From: Neoscytalidium dimidiatum
Lineage: Eukaryota; Ascomycota; Dothideomycetes; Botryosphaeriales; Botryosphaeriaceae
Assembly: GCA_037367355.1 (NCBI GenBank)
Contig: JAVSCG010000040.1
Coordinates: 1-64,000, forward strand
Reading direction: 5' to 3'
Length of the DNA: 64,000 nt
Under the pieces are notes generated by a model. It saw only the letters and a program-made list of their open reading frames with translations. It searched no databases and was not told where the DNA came from. This document shows positions 33,401 through 41,000 of this stretch, in pieces. The translations under genes and the position numbers were made by a program. Each line of letters begins with the position of its first letter. Within the stretch, counting starts at the first letter, position 1.

Positions 33401-34545
33401 TGTTTTCCTTCAGAAACTAAGAGATAAATTATTACTCAATCTATAAAATTTAAAACTTTAAAAGATAACCAAGGTAAATCTATTAAAAAAGATATAAAAA
33501 GAGAAGCAGTGTTATTTCCTTTACCTATGTATAACACAGAATAAGGTTTTTGTTTTAAGCTATTAGGCTTACAATCTTCTATAGTTATGATAAGACTCTC
33601 CCCTAATTTATGTAAATAATCTTTAATACAAACCAAAATGTACCGATTTGCAAAGCTTTGTGATAATTTAAATGCTATAGAAAAATTATTAAGATAAAAA
33701 CAACCTTCACCTTCAATAAAACCTAACAATCATTCCTTTGTTATGTTTACTGTATGAGATTCCGGTAATTTGAAATTTAATCTAGATTTATTCATAGAAT
33801 CTCTGATAGAGAGAACTTTTTTTAAAATAAGAGAATAACCCGGATCTTTGTAGGAAGGTATTTTTTTTTCAACCATATATTTATAATAAAGGTCTCGAGC
33901 TTCACATCAAGCTAAAAAATCTAATACTTTCGTAGTATTTAATTTACTAAAATAACCATACATTAATTTAAGTAATTTATCAGTATCTTCCTTGCTAGTT
34001 ACTAAGAAAAAAGCTGTTTTGCTTTTTTCGTCCGCTCTTACAATACCAATACCACCTAATCATTTTTGTATAGTATATAATACATCTATATCTTTTACAG
34101 ATAAATGTAAAACAAAAGAAAAAGTAATAGTAATGTATGTTATTACTTCACCTGACTTACTTAAAGATTTTCTTGAGGATTTTCTTATTAAGAAATATCC
34201 TTCACCATCTGTAAAGCCTCTTAACCACTCACAAAATACATTAATTGATTTAATTTTATTTTCTTTAAGAGACAAAATTTTATTTTTAAGAATTGAAGAG
34301 GGATATGCCCCGGAAGATAAAATACAATAATCTAAGATATCATTATGATATTCTACAGGACAGAACATTGAAATACTAAGTCAATCAACTATCGCTAAAG
34401 TTACACCAGTCAAAATCTGTATTACTAAACAAAAAGCTAATAAAGAACCGAAGTTTCATAAATAACTAATATTAGAAGGTTGAGGTGAGTCAATCACATA
34501 TGAATTAACCATTTTTAATAAAGGATGGCTTTTTAAAATTCTCAT
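24086..34545 (-). CDS. cob: cob, apocytochrome b (six exons)
   Basis: Encodes the b-haem carrying core subunit of respiratory complex III. ATG at 34545. Exons: 34545-34391, 31196-30915, 29055-29003, 27699-27571, 26614-26455, 24473-24086. The joined product runs from [11 protein letters not shown] through [17 protein letters not shown], the Qo motif P-E-W-Y and the tail. All five junctions restore conserved codons with T before and G at the end of each intron. TGA is Trp. The 3' end is duplicated at 21498. Confidence 0.95.
24474..26454 (-). mobile_element. cob group I intron 5
   Basis: Interrupts the Met codon of Y-V-M-A-N-P. The core lies in the 5' part (26150-26440, with 'cttgactatatctt' and 'catctagtcgatg' blocks). 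The ORF follows downstream. Confidence 0.85.
24667..26082 (-). CDS. LAGLIDADG-related endonuclease of cob intron 5 with C-terminal Cys motif
   Basis: Open frame of about 470 codons. A weak first motif (N-G-F-W-Q-A-E-G-Y) occurs near residue 65 and a clear one ([10 protein letters not shown]) near residue 225. The C-terminal 110 residues contain W-Q-V-R-F-P-S and C-S-T-C-G-G, a possible half zinc ribbon not typical of intron HEGs. The start is uncertain; M-T-L-S-E-V-K-G at about 25935 is the first plausible ATG. A decayed paralogue accompanies the cob 3' duplicate. Confidence 0.75.
26455..26614 (-). CDS. cob: cob exon 5
   Basis: Encodes [12 protein letters not shown] through V-L-G-D-S-E-N-Y-V. 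Both junctions follow the group I rule. Confidence 0.94.
26615..27570 (-). mobile_element. cob group I intron 4
   Basis: Interrupts D-S-A-G-S-G-N-P, a well-known fungal cob site. The ORF is fused to exon 4. The core at 26630-26780 has 'cagtctgtagcgat' and 'ccgacggtctt', the same subgroup as the core at 16640-16900. Confidence 0.9.
26876..27570 (-). CDS. LAGLIDADG (type 2) maturase/endonuclease of cob intron 4
   Basis: Fused in frame to exon 4. Motifs [10 protein letters not shown] and A-I-W-I-M-D-D-G-T-W, then [10 protein letters not shown] and the terminal S-M-H-Y-K-L-G-L. This matches the bI4/aI4 maturase family, whose members help splice the host intron or cut intronless alleles. Unbroken. 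Confidence 0.9.
27571..27699 (-). CDS. cob: cob exon 4
   Basis: Encodes [16 protein letters not shown] through L-H-D-S-A-G. Trp is TGA. Confidence 0.94.
28056..29002 (-). CDS. LAGLIDADG endonuclease of cob intron 3 with an in-frame GC element
   Basis: Continues from exon 3. Motifs [12 protein letters not shown] and [12 protein letters not shown]. Between the two domains a 51-bp double-hairpin element (28413-28463) is inserted without shifting the frame, adding about 17 residues rich in Gly, Pro, Ala and Arg. The second motif has Ala where an acidic residue often sits. Otherwise intact, ending L-N-F-P-D. Confidence 0.87.
28413..28463. repeat. In-frame double-hairpin element (51 bp)
   Basis: Hairpin 'cccctccgggg', linker 'cgtggtgcct', hairpin 'cccccctctgggggg', bounded by AGCAC on both sides. 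The length is a multiple of three, so the host endonuclease stays readable. Confidence 0.88.
29003..29055 (-). CDS. cob: cob exon 3 (53 nt)
   Basis: Encodes [17 protein letters not shown] with split codons at both ends. Confidence 0.93.
29056..30914 (-). mobile_element. cob group I intron 2
   Basis: Interrupts A-T-V-I-T-N. The IB-like core is at 30690-30900 ('gtgtagtctctgaggaccc', 'cctgctgattgtt', 'ttccagcatatagtg'), upstream of a free-standing ORF. Confidence 0.88.
29149..30540 (-). CDS. LAGLIDADG endonuclease with NUMOD1 tail, cob intron 2
   Basis: ATG 30540, 463 residues. The first motif is altered ([11 protein letters not shown]), the second canonical ([11 protein letters not shown]). 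After the core, residues about 345-440 form a NUMOD1-like DNA-binding tail with [12 protein letters not shown] and an R-N-K-E-G segment. The tail makes it longer than usual; such tails also occur on the ORF of cob intron 1. Confidence 0.87.
   Translation of the reverse strand: MRQGCMYKGQCITSLIVPFKFSSKLYNENKGSHEVKKPSINIKFIEWFVGICEAESNFLIRVRKNKQGGVTGFEFVFRITLHKDDRAILELIKTTLGCGRLNTERDLVVYTISQLSDIESKLIPLFEQFTLNTTKHLDYLDFKNAFFMFKFRKSSEVNLQDLYFNIINIKDSMNDKRVNVNLPNNHHIRITGNYLVGLLEGDGSFYLNKHDMSPRISLVTTKVNRLVLEKIREFLLSLLDKPSYILGSATKLINISDKKVRGNNKPISVLEISQIDYLCNILIPYFDSLQFMTKKYKDYLDFRTIAFLILEGKHLTEKGKELIIKLGDTMNNNRLSTNSNPFRLDESVKSELRLLIKSEPLINIDYEGRAMIIHEKKYIRSTYIIQATFLNCSINYFTNGISCAKALHVSNNIITQRLNDGKPVRNKEGLTVAQSVKRIRAYAPPGSIESSLNYSLSSDVTLR
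30915..31196 (-). CDS. cob: cob exon 2
   Basis: Encodes [10 protein letters not shown] through the haem-binding H-A-N and G-R-G-L-Y-Y-G-S-Y region to S-L-W-G-A-T. Confidence 0.95.
31233..32309 (-). CDS. LAGLIDADG endonuclease of cob intron 1b
   Basis: Open frame of 358 codons starting just after a TAA; no early ATG. A hydrophobic stretch ([13 protein letters not shown]) is followed by a basic segment and R-C-Y-S-T-D. The first LAGLIDADG is [12 protein letters not shown], the second [12 protein letters not shown]. Both domains look complete. Confidence 0.85.
32561..32580 (-). repeat. Copy of the last 20 nt of cob exon 1 inside intron 1
   Basis: Reads 'acaggtgtaactctagcaat' on the minus strand against 'actggtgtaactttagcgat' at the end of exon 1 (34391-34410): 17 of 20 identical, synonymous or third-position changes only. 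Confidence 0.85.
33022..34390 (-). CDS. LAGLIDADG endonuclease with NUMOD1 tail, cob intron 1a
   Basis: Fused to exon 1, about 455 residues. Motifs [12 protein letters not shown] and [12 protein letters not shown]. The tail contains V-L-V-T-D-L then [13 protein letters not shown], a NUMOD1 helix-turn-helix. Unbroken with TGA as Trp. Confidence 0.9.
34391..34545 (-). CDS. cob: cob exon 1
   Basis: ATG at 34545. Encodes [13 protein letters not shown] through I-L-T-G-V-T-L-A. It ends in T before intron 1a. Confidence 0.95.
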
Positions 34546-34917
34546 TTTATTAAATAATAGGATCTAATTTTCTTTATAATTCCAAAGGAACTTACCGGTC
34601 CTTATGAGAAATTGGTTAACATTAACCTTTATTTATTATATATACTGATTAAATATTAAGCTTTAGATAAAAATTTACCCTTCTCTTAAAAATATATATA
34701 TAATATTATATATATGATTGCAACATATATGCAGTTATACCTAACATATTTATGTAAATATAATAGGTTATACACCACTCACCAAATAACCTAATTTAAG
34801 TAGATAAAAATACGAAGAATATTTAAGATAATACTTATATCAAAAATTTATAAATAAGGATAAGATCTAATTAAGGCATTGAATATCGCCTTTTCAGATT
34901 ATAAAACATTTCTCCCC
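34546..34917. other. Spacer upstream of cob
   Basis: AT-rich, with an AT microsatellite around 34690-34715 and a poly-T/poly-A stem at 34918-34950. No gene or clear promoter recognised. Confidence 0.5.
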
Positions 34918-34949
<32 letters not shown>

Positions 34950-35440
34950 TACAACCTCTTTATCCTTATCGTTAGTATGTAAGAATAAAGAATATTCTAA
35001 CTTATATAAGTAAGTTTTATCTAAACCCTCTAAGATTTCACCTAAAACTTTAACAAATTCATAATTTGGTTTGTTATCTGAAAAATCACTATCCGCACTA
35101 ATACAAAGTGAAGATAATCATAAAAGTATTTGATCATTATTAAATGAAAAATTTATTGATGTACCTCTCGACAAGTTATTTTCCTTTCCGTTCCCAGAAG
35201 AAAATGAAGAGTAAAATTTCTTTTAATTATATTTAGCTTTATTAATACTATGGATAAAGTTAAGCATTTGTCTAGCTACGATTGAAGGAGTAGCTAGCTC
35301 TTCTAAACGCTTTCCAATTAGAGTAGAAGGAGCAGGACCCATATTAGAAGCCTTTAATCCTCTTCTAACATTAGAGTGAATACTTCTAACATTAGATTTT
35401 ATCCCGGCGATGGCCTGAGATCCACTACATCAACCCTACG
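34918..35440 (-). pseudogene. Broken plasmid-type ORF with the shared N-terminal module (copy 3)
   Basis: Frame with G-P-A-P-S-T-L, then L-E-E-L-A, A-R-Q-M-L-N-F-I-H-S and K-K-F-Y-S-S. A single TAA lies between K-Y-N and K-K-F-Y. The downstream part (S-I-N-F-S-F-N-N-D-Q to N-E-leading Lys-rich end) is unlike anything else recognised. The N-terminal module is shared with the ORF at 35493-36560 and the polymerase gene at 40536. Confidence 0.6.
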
Positions 35441-35492
35441 TGTTACCTCCCACGTAGGCTAAATTAGACTTAGAATTTAATCCTATAGTACT

Positions 35493-36560
35493 TTAATTTC
35501 TTTTACCTAAGTCTTTAAACTTGTAACCTTTCGGCATACCTGGTTTTTTAAAACATGTATCAGGCTCTTTTCCATAATATATAATTTTATCCACATTTTC
35601 ACCTAAACTTAGATTTTGAAAATGTGGATCTGTTTGTTTTAAAATACTTAACTCTTCTATAACTGACCCTGCTCTAGTATTTTTTGCAAAACTGTAACCC
35701 AAATCCTTTAATAGTACTCGACCTTTATGATCCGGATTATTAATTTTAAATGCTTCCCTTTCAGCAGCTAAAATTTGTTGCACATTAGTTAAAGTTTCTT
35801 TATTAAGGGGTTCTATAGTTTTGACAGTATCTGCTATAACATTGACTTTATCTTCTACAATATTAGGATTACACATTTGTGTTAAAGACATAGGATTAAC
35901 AGATCTTACTCTTATATCTGTTACAACACCAGTTCCCTGATGGTTCCTAGAACTACCAATCCCTCCAGCAGAACTACCTTGTCCACCACTATTACCAGTA
36001 GAATTATCCATAGTATTAACAATTCCTTTTCTCCCCGTATTGATCTCCTTACTACTATTATCCTTAATACCAGAAGGTAAATCAACTTCACCCAAAGGAA
36101 TTTTAGGTCCATCAAGAAGATTGGGTAATTCATTAATGAGAAGCGATAAACCACTCATAAAAGAGTAAAAAGTAATAGAGATTCAATTAGTATAATCAAC
36201 AAAAACATTAACATCAATTATATCATTAATAAATCATCTAATAATAAACCCTATACCAAATATAATAACTATTTTTATAACCTTTTCTGTTCATTTAGAT
36301 TTAGTATTAGATTTAGGCGTATTTTTAGGGCCAGAAGAGTGAGCCCCTTTTCCGCTCGACCCAGTTGAGTAGGAGTAAAAATTATTTTGATTTGCTTTTA
36401 ATTTTTTCATACCATTAATAAATTTTAGCATTTCTCTTACTTCCATTGAATTAGTGGCTAATTTTCTTAGATGTTGCATTCTAAGCGTACTTGGAGCTGG
36501 CGATGCTATTCTTTTTGGTATTAATTCAAGATATATTTTATTTAATTTGTTAGTTGTCAT
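35493..36560 (-). CDS. Unrecognised plasmid-type protein with shared N-terminal module
   Basis: 355 codons with TGA as Trp, ATG at 36560. Residues about 20-70 are the shared module (P-A-P-S-T-L-R-M, L-R-K-L-A, M-L-K-F-I-N-G-M-K-K-L-K) ending N-N-F-Y-S-Y-S-T-G-S. Next come a Lys/Ser-rich stretch and one hydrophobic helix at about 95-115, possibly a second at about 120-140. The C-terminal 200 residues are soluble and contain a Gly/Ser-rich linker (G-G-Q-G-S-S-A-G-G-I-G). Function unknown. Shares a leader with the plasmid DNA polymerase, so co-localisation is likely. Confidence 0.7.
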
Positions 36561-37000
36561 GATTTGTTTTTAATTTGGTCTTACAAGTATAATCTAACGA
36601 TTAGACGATACATAAGGGAATCTACGTCATTTTACCGTGGGCTACTCCTCCTGTTACTTCTTACCTTACAATTAGATCTATTCCTTATGAAGAACAGCAA
36701 AAGAACGTCAGATCTGCTTTTGATCTTACCTTCTTTTTGTTGATGTTATAAGACATAGGCCCGGTACCAGTTCCATATCCTCGTCACTCTATACTCTCTT
36801 CAGCATTCTCCTCCAGGTAGGCTTAGCACTTTGGGGTTGCCGCTGCTATCTACAAACACCTATCCCTATATAGAGTTTTGTCAATTTTCCTGTCGGTAGC
36901 TTAACTTACTATAAATCAACTAAATTAACTTCAGATCATCCACATATCTAATTGTAACAACTAAACTACTTCAGTCGACCCCCACCTATAGTTTAATCAT
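36561..37000 (-). other. GC-richer non-coding region
   Basis: No convincing reading frame. Composition is distinctly less AT-rich than its surroundings and several short palindromes are present. Possibly a structural RNA or a plasmid control region; unidentified. Confidence 0.35.
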
Positions 37001-37005
37001 ATGAA

Positions 37006-37066
37006 AGGTATTTATAAATTTGGATAAATGGTAGTAACCTTTTCCTATCCAAATTTATAAATACCA
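37006..37066. repeat. Long perfect hairpin, left of ORF 37249
   Basis: 'ggtatttataaatttggata' is repeated inverted after a short loop. Its arm shares 'atttataaatttgga' with the hairpin at 38161, so the two flank the ORF between them. Confidence 0.85.
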
Positions 37067-37248
37067 CCAATTATGTTACCCTCGGAATCCCTAAGAACTC
37101 CGCACCCACCCTCACTAAATTAACTCCTTTCTCGGGATATTTTTATGATACTCGCTAGTTAATTCAGTTACCAAACATTCTTTTTTTTTTTAATATGTCA
37201 TTTGTAATTATCACATAATTACGACATATAAAATATGTGATGACAGAT

Positions 37249-37749
37249 TTAATCATAGAAAGATTTTTCATCAAATTCTGGAAATTTATTCTTTATATGA
37301 TCCACAAACGATTCTAATTCTAACTCAATCGTTTTTTCGAATCTTCTTTTTTCAATAGGTCTATGCTTTAATAAAGATATCTTATTTTCATTAATTTTAT
37401 ATGATTTATCAAATTCTTTTATAAAATCTACAATTTCATTATAATTATTCAATAATTCTATATCTAAATTATAACTTTTTGAAAATAACCCTCTTATAAA
37501 TGCTCTCACACCTATATCTTCAAAATTATCTCCTAATTCTGTCTTCCCCATTATTATATTATTTAGCTCTTTAATTAAATAAATTTTAACTTTATTATTA
37601 TCTGGTAAACTAGATAGAATATATTCACAATATTCTATATTTTCTTTAATATTAGCATTAAAAACAATATGGGCTAAAAGTTTATTCTTTGAGATATTTT
37701 TAATAGATTTTTCTATTAGATTATTATTATTTGTATAATTTTTAGTCAT
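37249..37749 (-). CDS. Hypothetical 166-residue protein
   Basis: ATG at 37749 (M-T-K-N-Y-T-N-N-N-N-L). Mostly polar, helix-prone, rich in Lys, Asn and Glu, and ends K-S-F-Y-D. No membrane segment or known motif recognised. Flanked by two related hairpins (37006 and 38161). Plasmid origin inferred from position. Confidence 0.6.
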   Translation of the reverse strand: MTKNYTNNNNLIEKSIKNISKNKLLAHIVFNANIKENIEYCEYILSSLPDNNKVKIYLIKELNNIIMGKTELGDNFEDIGVRAFIRGLFSKSYNLDIELLNNYNEIVDFIKEFDKSYKINENKISLLKHRPIEKRRFEKTIELELESFVDHIKNKFPEFDEKSFYD

Positions 37750-37872
37750 GATATGTAATATATAAGATAAAAGAGGTAATATTTCCACCTCAAATTGATT
37801 AAGTTTCTTCTTTAAAGACTCTTAAGAAAAAAAAAAAAAAAATAAATAAAAACTAACTATAAATTAATATAT

Positions 37873-37954
37873 TGAAGATAGTAGGATTTGAACCTACTAA
37901 ACAATTAGGATCTCCCCCTTACTTCTAATTATAAAACTACCAACAAGTATCTCC
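37873..37954 (-). tRNA. tRNA-like sequence
   Basis: Acceptor GGAGATA pairs with TATCTTC (one G-U). T-arm GTAGG-TTCAAAT-CCTAC is perfect. D- and anticodon arms are not clear and the interior is about 10 nt too long for a class I tRNA. Possible class II tRNA or pseudo-tRNA. Confidence 0.45.
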
Positions 37955-38112
37955 TATCAATTATGTTGTGTTTTTAGTTTTATTTAATATATTAAATAGT
38001 AAGGTATTATCTTTATATTTACTTGTTAATAAGTGGTTCAAAAAAAATCACCTTTATAAAAAGAAAATTCTAATAACTTTTTACTTTTTGCATAAGTAAT
38101 ATAATATTATAG

Positions 38113-38242
38113 GGAACCCAAATAAATAATTTATTTAATTCTTAAGTATTTAAATACTTATTGATTTATAAATTTGGAATATTTAAAGTTGTATTCTATT
38201 CATTCCAAATTTATAAATCAACTATAAACCTTTAAGGGGTTC
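38113..38242. repeat. Large nested hairpin, right of ORF 37249
   Basis: Inner stem 'ttgatttataaatttggaat' (38161-38180) with its inverse at 38202-38221. An outer stem is formed by 'gggaaccc' near 38113 and 'ggggttccc' near 38236. A candidate for a plasmid terminal structure or RNA processing signal. Confidence 0.75.
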
Positions 38243-38385
38243 CCTTTATAAAGATATACCTACTAATGGGTCGGAATGTAACAAATGAGTCTACTATAAA
38301 GAGGGGTCCCTAATTAAATTTTACTAAAGACTAAAAGAAATAATCTAAATGCGTAAAATAATATTAAAGCCCAATCATAGAATTT

Positions 38386-38443
38386 GTATACAAGCAATAC
38401 TTTCATTATAATCCACCACAGATATCTCCTTTATATAATTTCT
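38386..38443 (-). repeat. Inverted copy of 39980-40037
   Basis: The minus strand here matches the plus strand at 39980-40037 almost base for base over about 58 bp (through 'ggagatatctgtgg' and 'ggattataatgaaagtattg'). Confidence 0.85.
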
Positions 38444-38465
38444 TATCCTTATGAATAAGGATAAG

Positions 38466-38545
38466 AAGATCAGGACTCGAACCTATAATATAAATAAAGA
38501 AGAATAAGATCAGCAACAGGAGAACCTATTGTAGAGTTTTTATAT
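38466..38545 (-). tRNA. tRNA-like remnant
   Basis: T-loop 'ggttcgagtcctg' and an acceptor-like end are visible, but no complete cloverleaf. Probably a pseudo-tRNA linked to the plasmid block. Confidence 0.3.
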
Positions 38546-38605
38546 GTAAAAATGAATATAAGGTGATATCTATCTCTTATATGTTAAGGAGATATAGATC
38601 AGTCT

Positions 38606-38960
38606 ATAATATAGTAATAAGTTCTATTATATCTTTTTTATTCAATAGTTTTGTAATTTTACCGTTAACATACAATAAATCACCAGTTTCTAGAGATGTA
38701 TTATGTATATAAGCTAAAATAGATAAAGTTAAATATAAGTGTTTAAATTGGATATATTTATGTGTAGCTTTAAACTTATTGTCATTTATATCAATAATAA
38801 TAGGTTATAAAACAGGATAAACAAAAGTCAAAAAACCTGAAATTTCTCTGAATAAAGGTAATAATATATTTGAAGATGGATATTTAAATTTTTTTTTTAT
38901 TTTCTATGAATAAATTATTAATATTAAGTAATAAAAAATCTAATTGAGAGAGTAGATGAG
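38606..38960 (-). pseudogene. Decayed inverted copy of the plasmid ORF at 44200
   Basis: The minus-strand frame reads S-G-F-L-T-F-V-Y-P, then L-Y-L-T-L-S-I-L-A-Y-I-H-N-T and D-L-L-Y-V. This aligns with the plus-strand ORF at 44200-44735 (G-F-M-T-F-V-Y-P, L-A-Y-I-H-N-T, D-L-L-Y-I). An in-frame stop follows F-V-Y-P-V-L. It shows a second, inverted plasmid integration. Confidence 0.8.
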
Positions 38961-39660
38961 TTTTCAGCTGCGTCTGGAATCTGCACCAATGAGTAATACA
39001 TCATTTTTAATGAGTGCTCTTTTAGAATGACATCTTACTCTTAGGCGCAGGGAAACGTAGGTTATTTTTGAGTTGTACTAGTTTGAACGATGTTTTGATT
39101 TTTTTTAACCTCACTATTGAGAACTAAGAACTTTTCTAAGGTTTGGTGTTTTCTAGATCAGATTAAGAGGAATTTTATTTTTTTTAATTTTTACAGCTTA
39201 AATCACCCTCGGTCATTTTTTGGTGTTTGTTTGGAGGGATAGAACGCCTTTGATTGTTGGTACACTTTTTTTATTTATCCACATTTAATGCTTTTTATAC
39301 ATATATATAAACGATTAATTACTTTGCAATTTCTCCTTCATAAATATGTATATTATGAAACGCAGGTCCTTTTTGAGTTGTACTAGTTTGATCGGTGTTT
39401 TTATTTTGTATTTATTATTATTTGATTTGTACTTGTTTTAAGTCAAATATTATTTTTAGCTTATTTTGAATAGGATTCTTTTATTATTTGTTTATAAAAT
39501 CAATAGCTAAACACCTTCATAGTTATATCTTTAGATATATAACTAATTGATTAGAAGGTAATCAATGGGTCTCCAATTAACTCTTCTTTAGGATTAATAA
39601 TAACTAAAGAATAAAAAAAGATTATAATCTAAATAAATATAAATCAGGTTCTTTTATTTT
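38961..39660. other. Spacer with short direct repeats
   Basis: No gene seen. The phrase 'cgcaggtc/gggaaacgtagg...tttttgagttgtactagtttgaacgatg' at 39055-39095 recurs at 39361-39395, an imperfect direct repeat about 300 bp apart. Confidence 0.5.
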
Positions 39661-39661
39661 C

Positions 39662-39922
39662 ACAGGTAAGCGAAGCTTACCTGGTTTATACTAATAAATA
39701 GTTACCGCGCGCGGTAGCGCGATGGGAACCTGTGGGGACCCATTCTTAAGGTGCCCCACCGGGAAAAGAAGTGAAATCTTAAAGGTGAATCAGCTTGAAA
39801 TAAAGTAGACCCAAAGATAGGTTTTCCATAAGAAAATAGGTAATATACATAAGGGAAAGTCCAGGAAACCGTAGGTGTCATGGTGGGAGGGGGACCCCCT
39901 GGGGGGAGGGCAATAGCCCTCC
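39662..39922. repeat. Cluster of GC hairpin elements
   Basis: 'aggtaagcgaagcttacct', 'taccgcgcgcggta' and 'ggtgccccacc' elements at 39662-39770, and 'gagggggaccccctggggggagggc' at 39885-39922. The string 'ggggacccattcttaag' is shared (inverted) with 59885. Confidence 0.75.
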
Positions 39923-39979
39923 ACTATAAAATAAAAATAATAAAAATTTATAGAATAAGGGTAAATATAAGTCTTAATA

Positions 39980-40074
39980 AGAAATTATATAAAGGAGATA
40001 TCTGTGGAGGATTATAATGAAAGTATTGCCTGTATACTTTCTTTGTATTTTAGGTACGATTCCTATTATCTCCA
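39980..40074 (+). tRNA. tRNA-like element on the plus strand (39994-40074) within an inverted repeat
   Basis: GGAGATA at 39994 can pair perfectly with TATCTCC at 40067-40073. The T-arm TTAGG-TACGATT-CCTAT lies just before it. A strong 8-bp stem (GAAAGTAT/ATACTTTC) lies in the anticodon position, but position 33 is not T. Identity unresolved. The first 58 bp are repeated inverted at 38386. Confidence 0.45.
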
Positions 40075-40535
40075 ATGCCGGTTTAACCGGCTATATTTAG
40101 TATATATATTTATATTTATAGGGGCAGTATAGGAAAGGGACCTATGCTGGGAGAAATAATCTCCTCTGTATCCGACTCCTAATGCAAAGCCTCCTACTTC
40201 CAAAGAGTAGGTTAGTTGCCATCCACACGCCAAATGCTATTCGTAATAAGGTGGTCTGTTGTTAACCACTGGTTAGACCTTGACCCGAAAGGGAATAAAG
40301 TACCTATTCATGACCTAGTATTCATAACTAGTGGGTGTGGTAGGGCAAGAGCTGTAGCAAGCTGCGTTAACCTAAATCCGTTACGGTTTCTCTCAAATGC
40401 AATCGGAAGCGGATATGGTTTGATTATATGTGGCGCAGATACTAAACTGTCTGAGTATTGACAGTCGATCCCTCTTAATCGAAAGGGACCGTTCTTGAAA
40501 GACTAATTTGGTATACTTATTTTTAAACAAAAGAC
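40075..40535 (+). other. GC-richer leader region before the polymerase gene
   Basis: Balanced composition. A 98-codon open frame (40216-40509 with TGA as Trp) is present but resembles nothing recognised. Could be a structural RNA or plasmid terminal region. No function assigned. Confidence 0.35.
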
Positions 40536-40831
40536 ATGAAAAATTTAAATAACAACATTAAAACGCTAGCTACGCGTATAAACTTAGCAAATAATGCAAC
40601 TATTGGGTTTAATAAAGCTTCTAAAAGAAGAAGAAGTTATAGTAATAAGGTGGGGAATAGATGATGAATTAAACCATCAAAGGCTATGCCTGCTCCAAGT
40701 ACGCTTAGAATGCTACATTTAGAAAAGTTAGCTTCAACTCCAACTCCACAAGGATACGAAGCTAGACAAATGCTTAACTTTATTCATACTATGAATAAAT
40801 TAAAACATAATCAAAAGAAATTTTACTCTTC

Positions 40832-41000
40832 TAGTCCCCCCTGGGGGCCTGCCCCTCAGGGTCGGGGACCTCCCCTCCCCCCGAGGGGAAGTACGAGGGA
40901 AAAAAGAAAAGTAGAAAAAATTTGATTAGATAATTATATATTCCCTTCTACCCAGGGGGTGGTCCCACCTCATGGGGAGGACTCCGCAATGGGGACTAGT
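40832..41000. repeat. Two GC hairpin elements inside the polymerase gene
   Basis: 40832-40894 ('ctagtcccccctggggg ... gaggggaagta') and 40950-41000 ('cccagggggtggtcccacc ... ggggactag'). Both leave the reading frame open, adding Pro/Gly-rich residues just after the shared N-terminal module. Confidence 0.8.

Larger units (their letters stand above)
31197..34390 (-). mobile_element. cob intron 1 position: two tandem group I introns
   Basis: Intron 1a spans 34390-32581 and intron 1b 32560-31197. Between them a 20-nt block (32561-32580) repeats the last 20 nt of exon 1 with three changes (V-T-L-A / Met split). Intron 1b thus has its own copy of the 5' splice-site sequence. Its IB-like core is at 32330-32540. 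Confidence 0.8.

Noticed and set aside
35921..36154. Second frame of 77 codons
   Set aside because: Out-of-frame shadow of the 355-residue plasmid ORF.
39835..39860. 'gggaaagtcc' resembling the P4 strand of RNase P RNA
   Set aside because: No matching 3' conserved block ('acagaaa...') was found at a sensible distance.
40216..40509. Plus-strand open frame of about 98 codons
   Set aside because: No similarity recognised; kept only as part of the GC-richer leader region.
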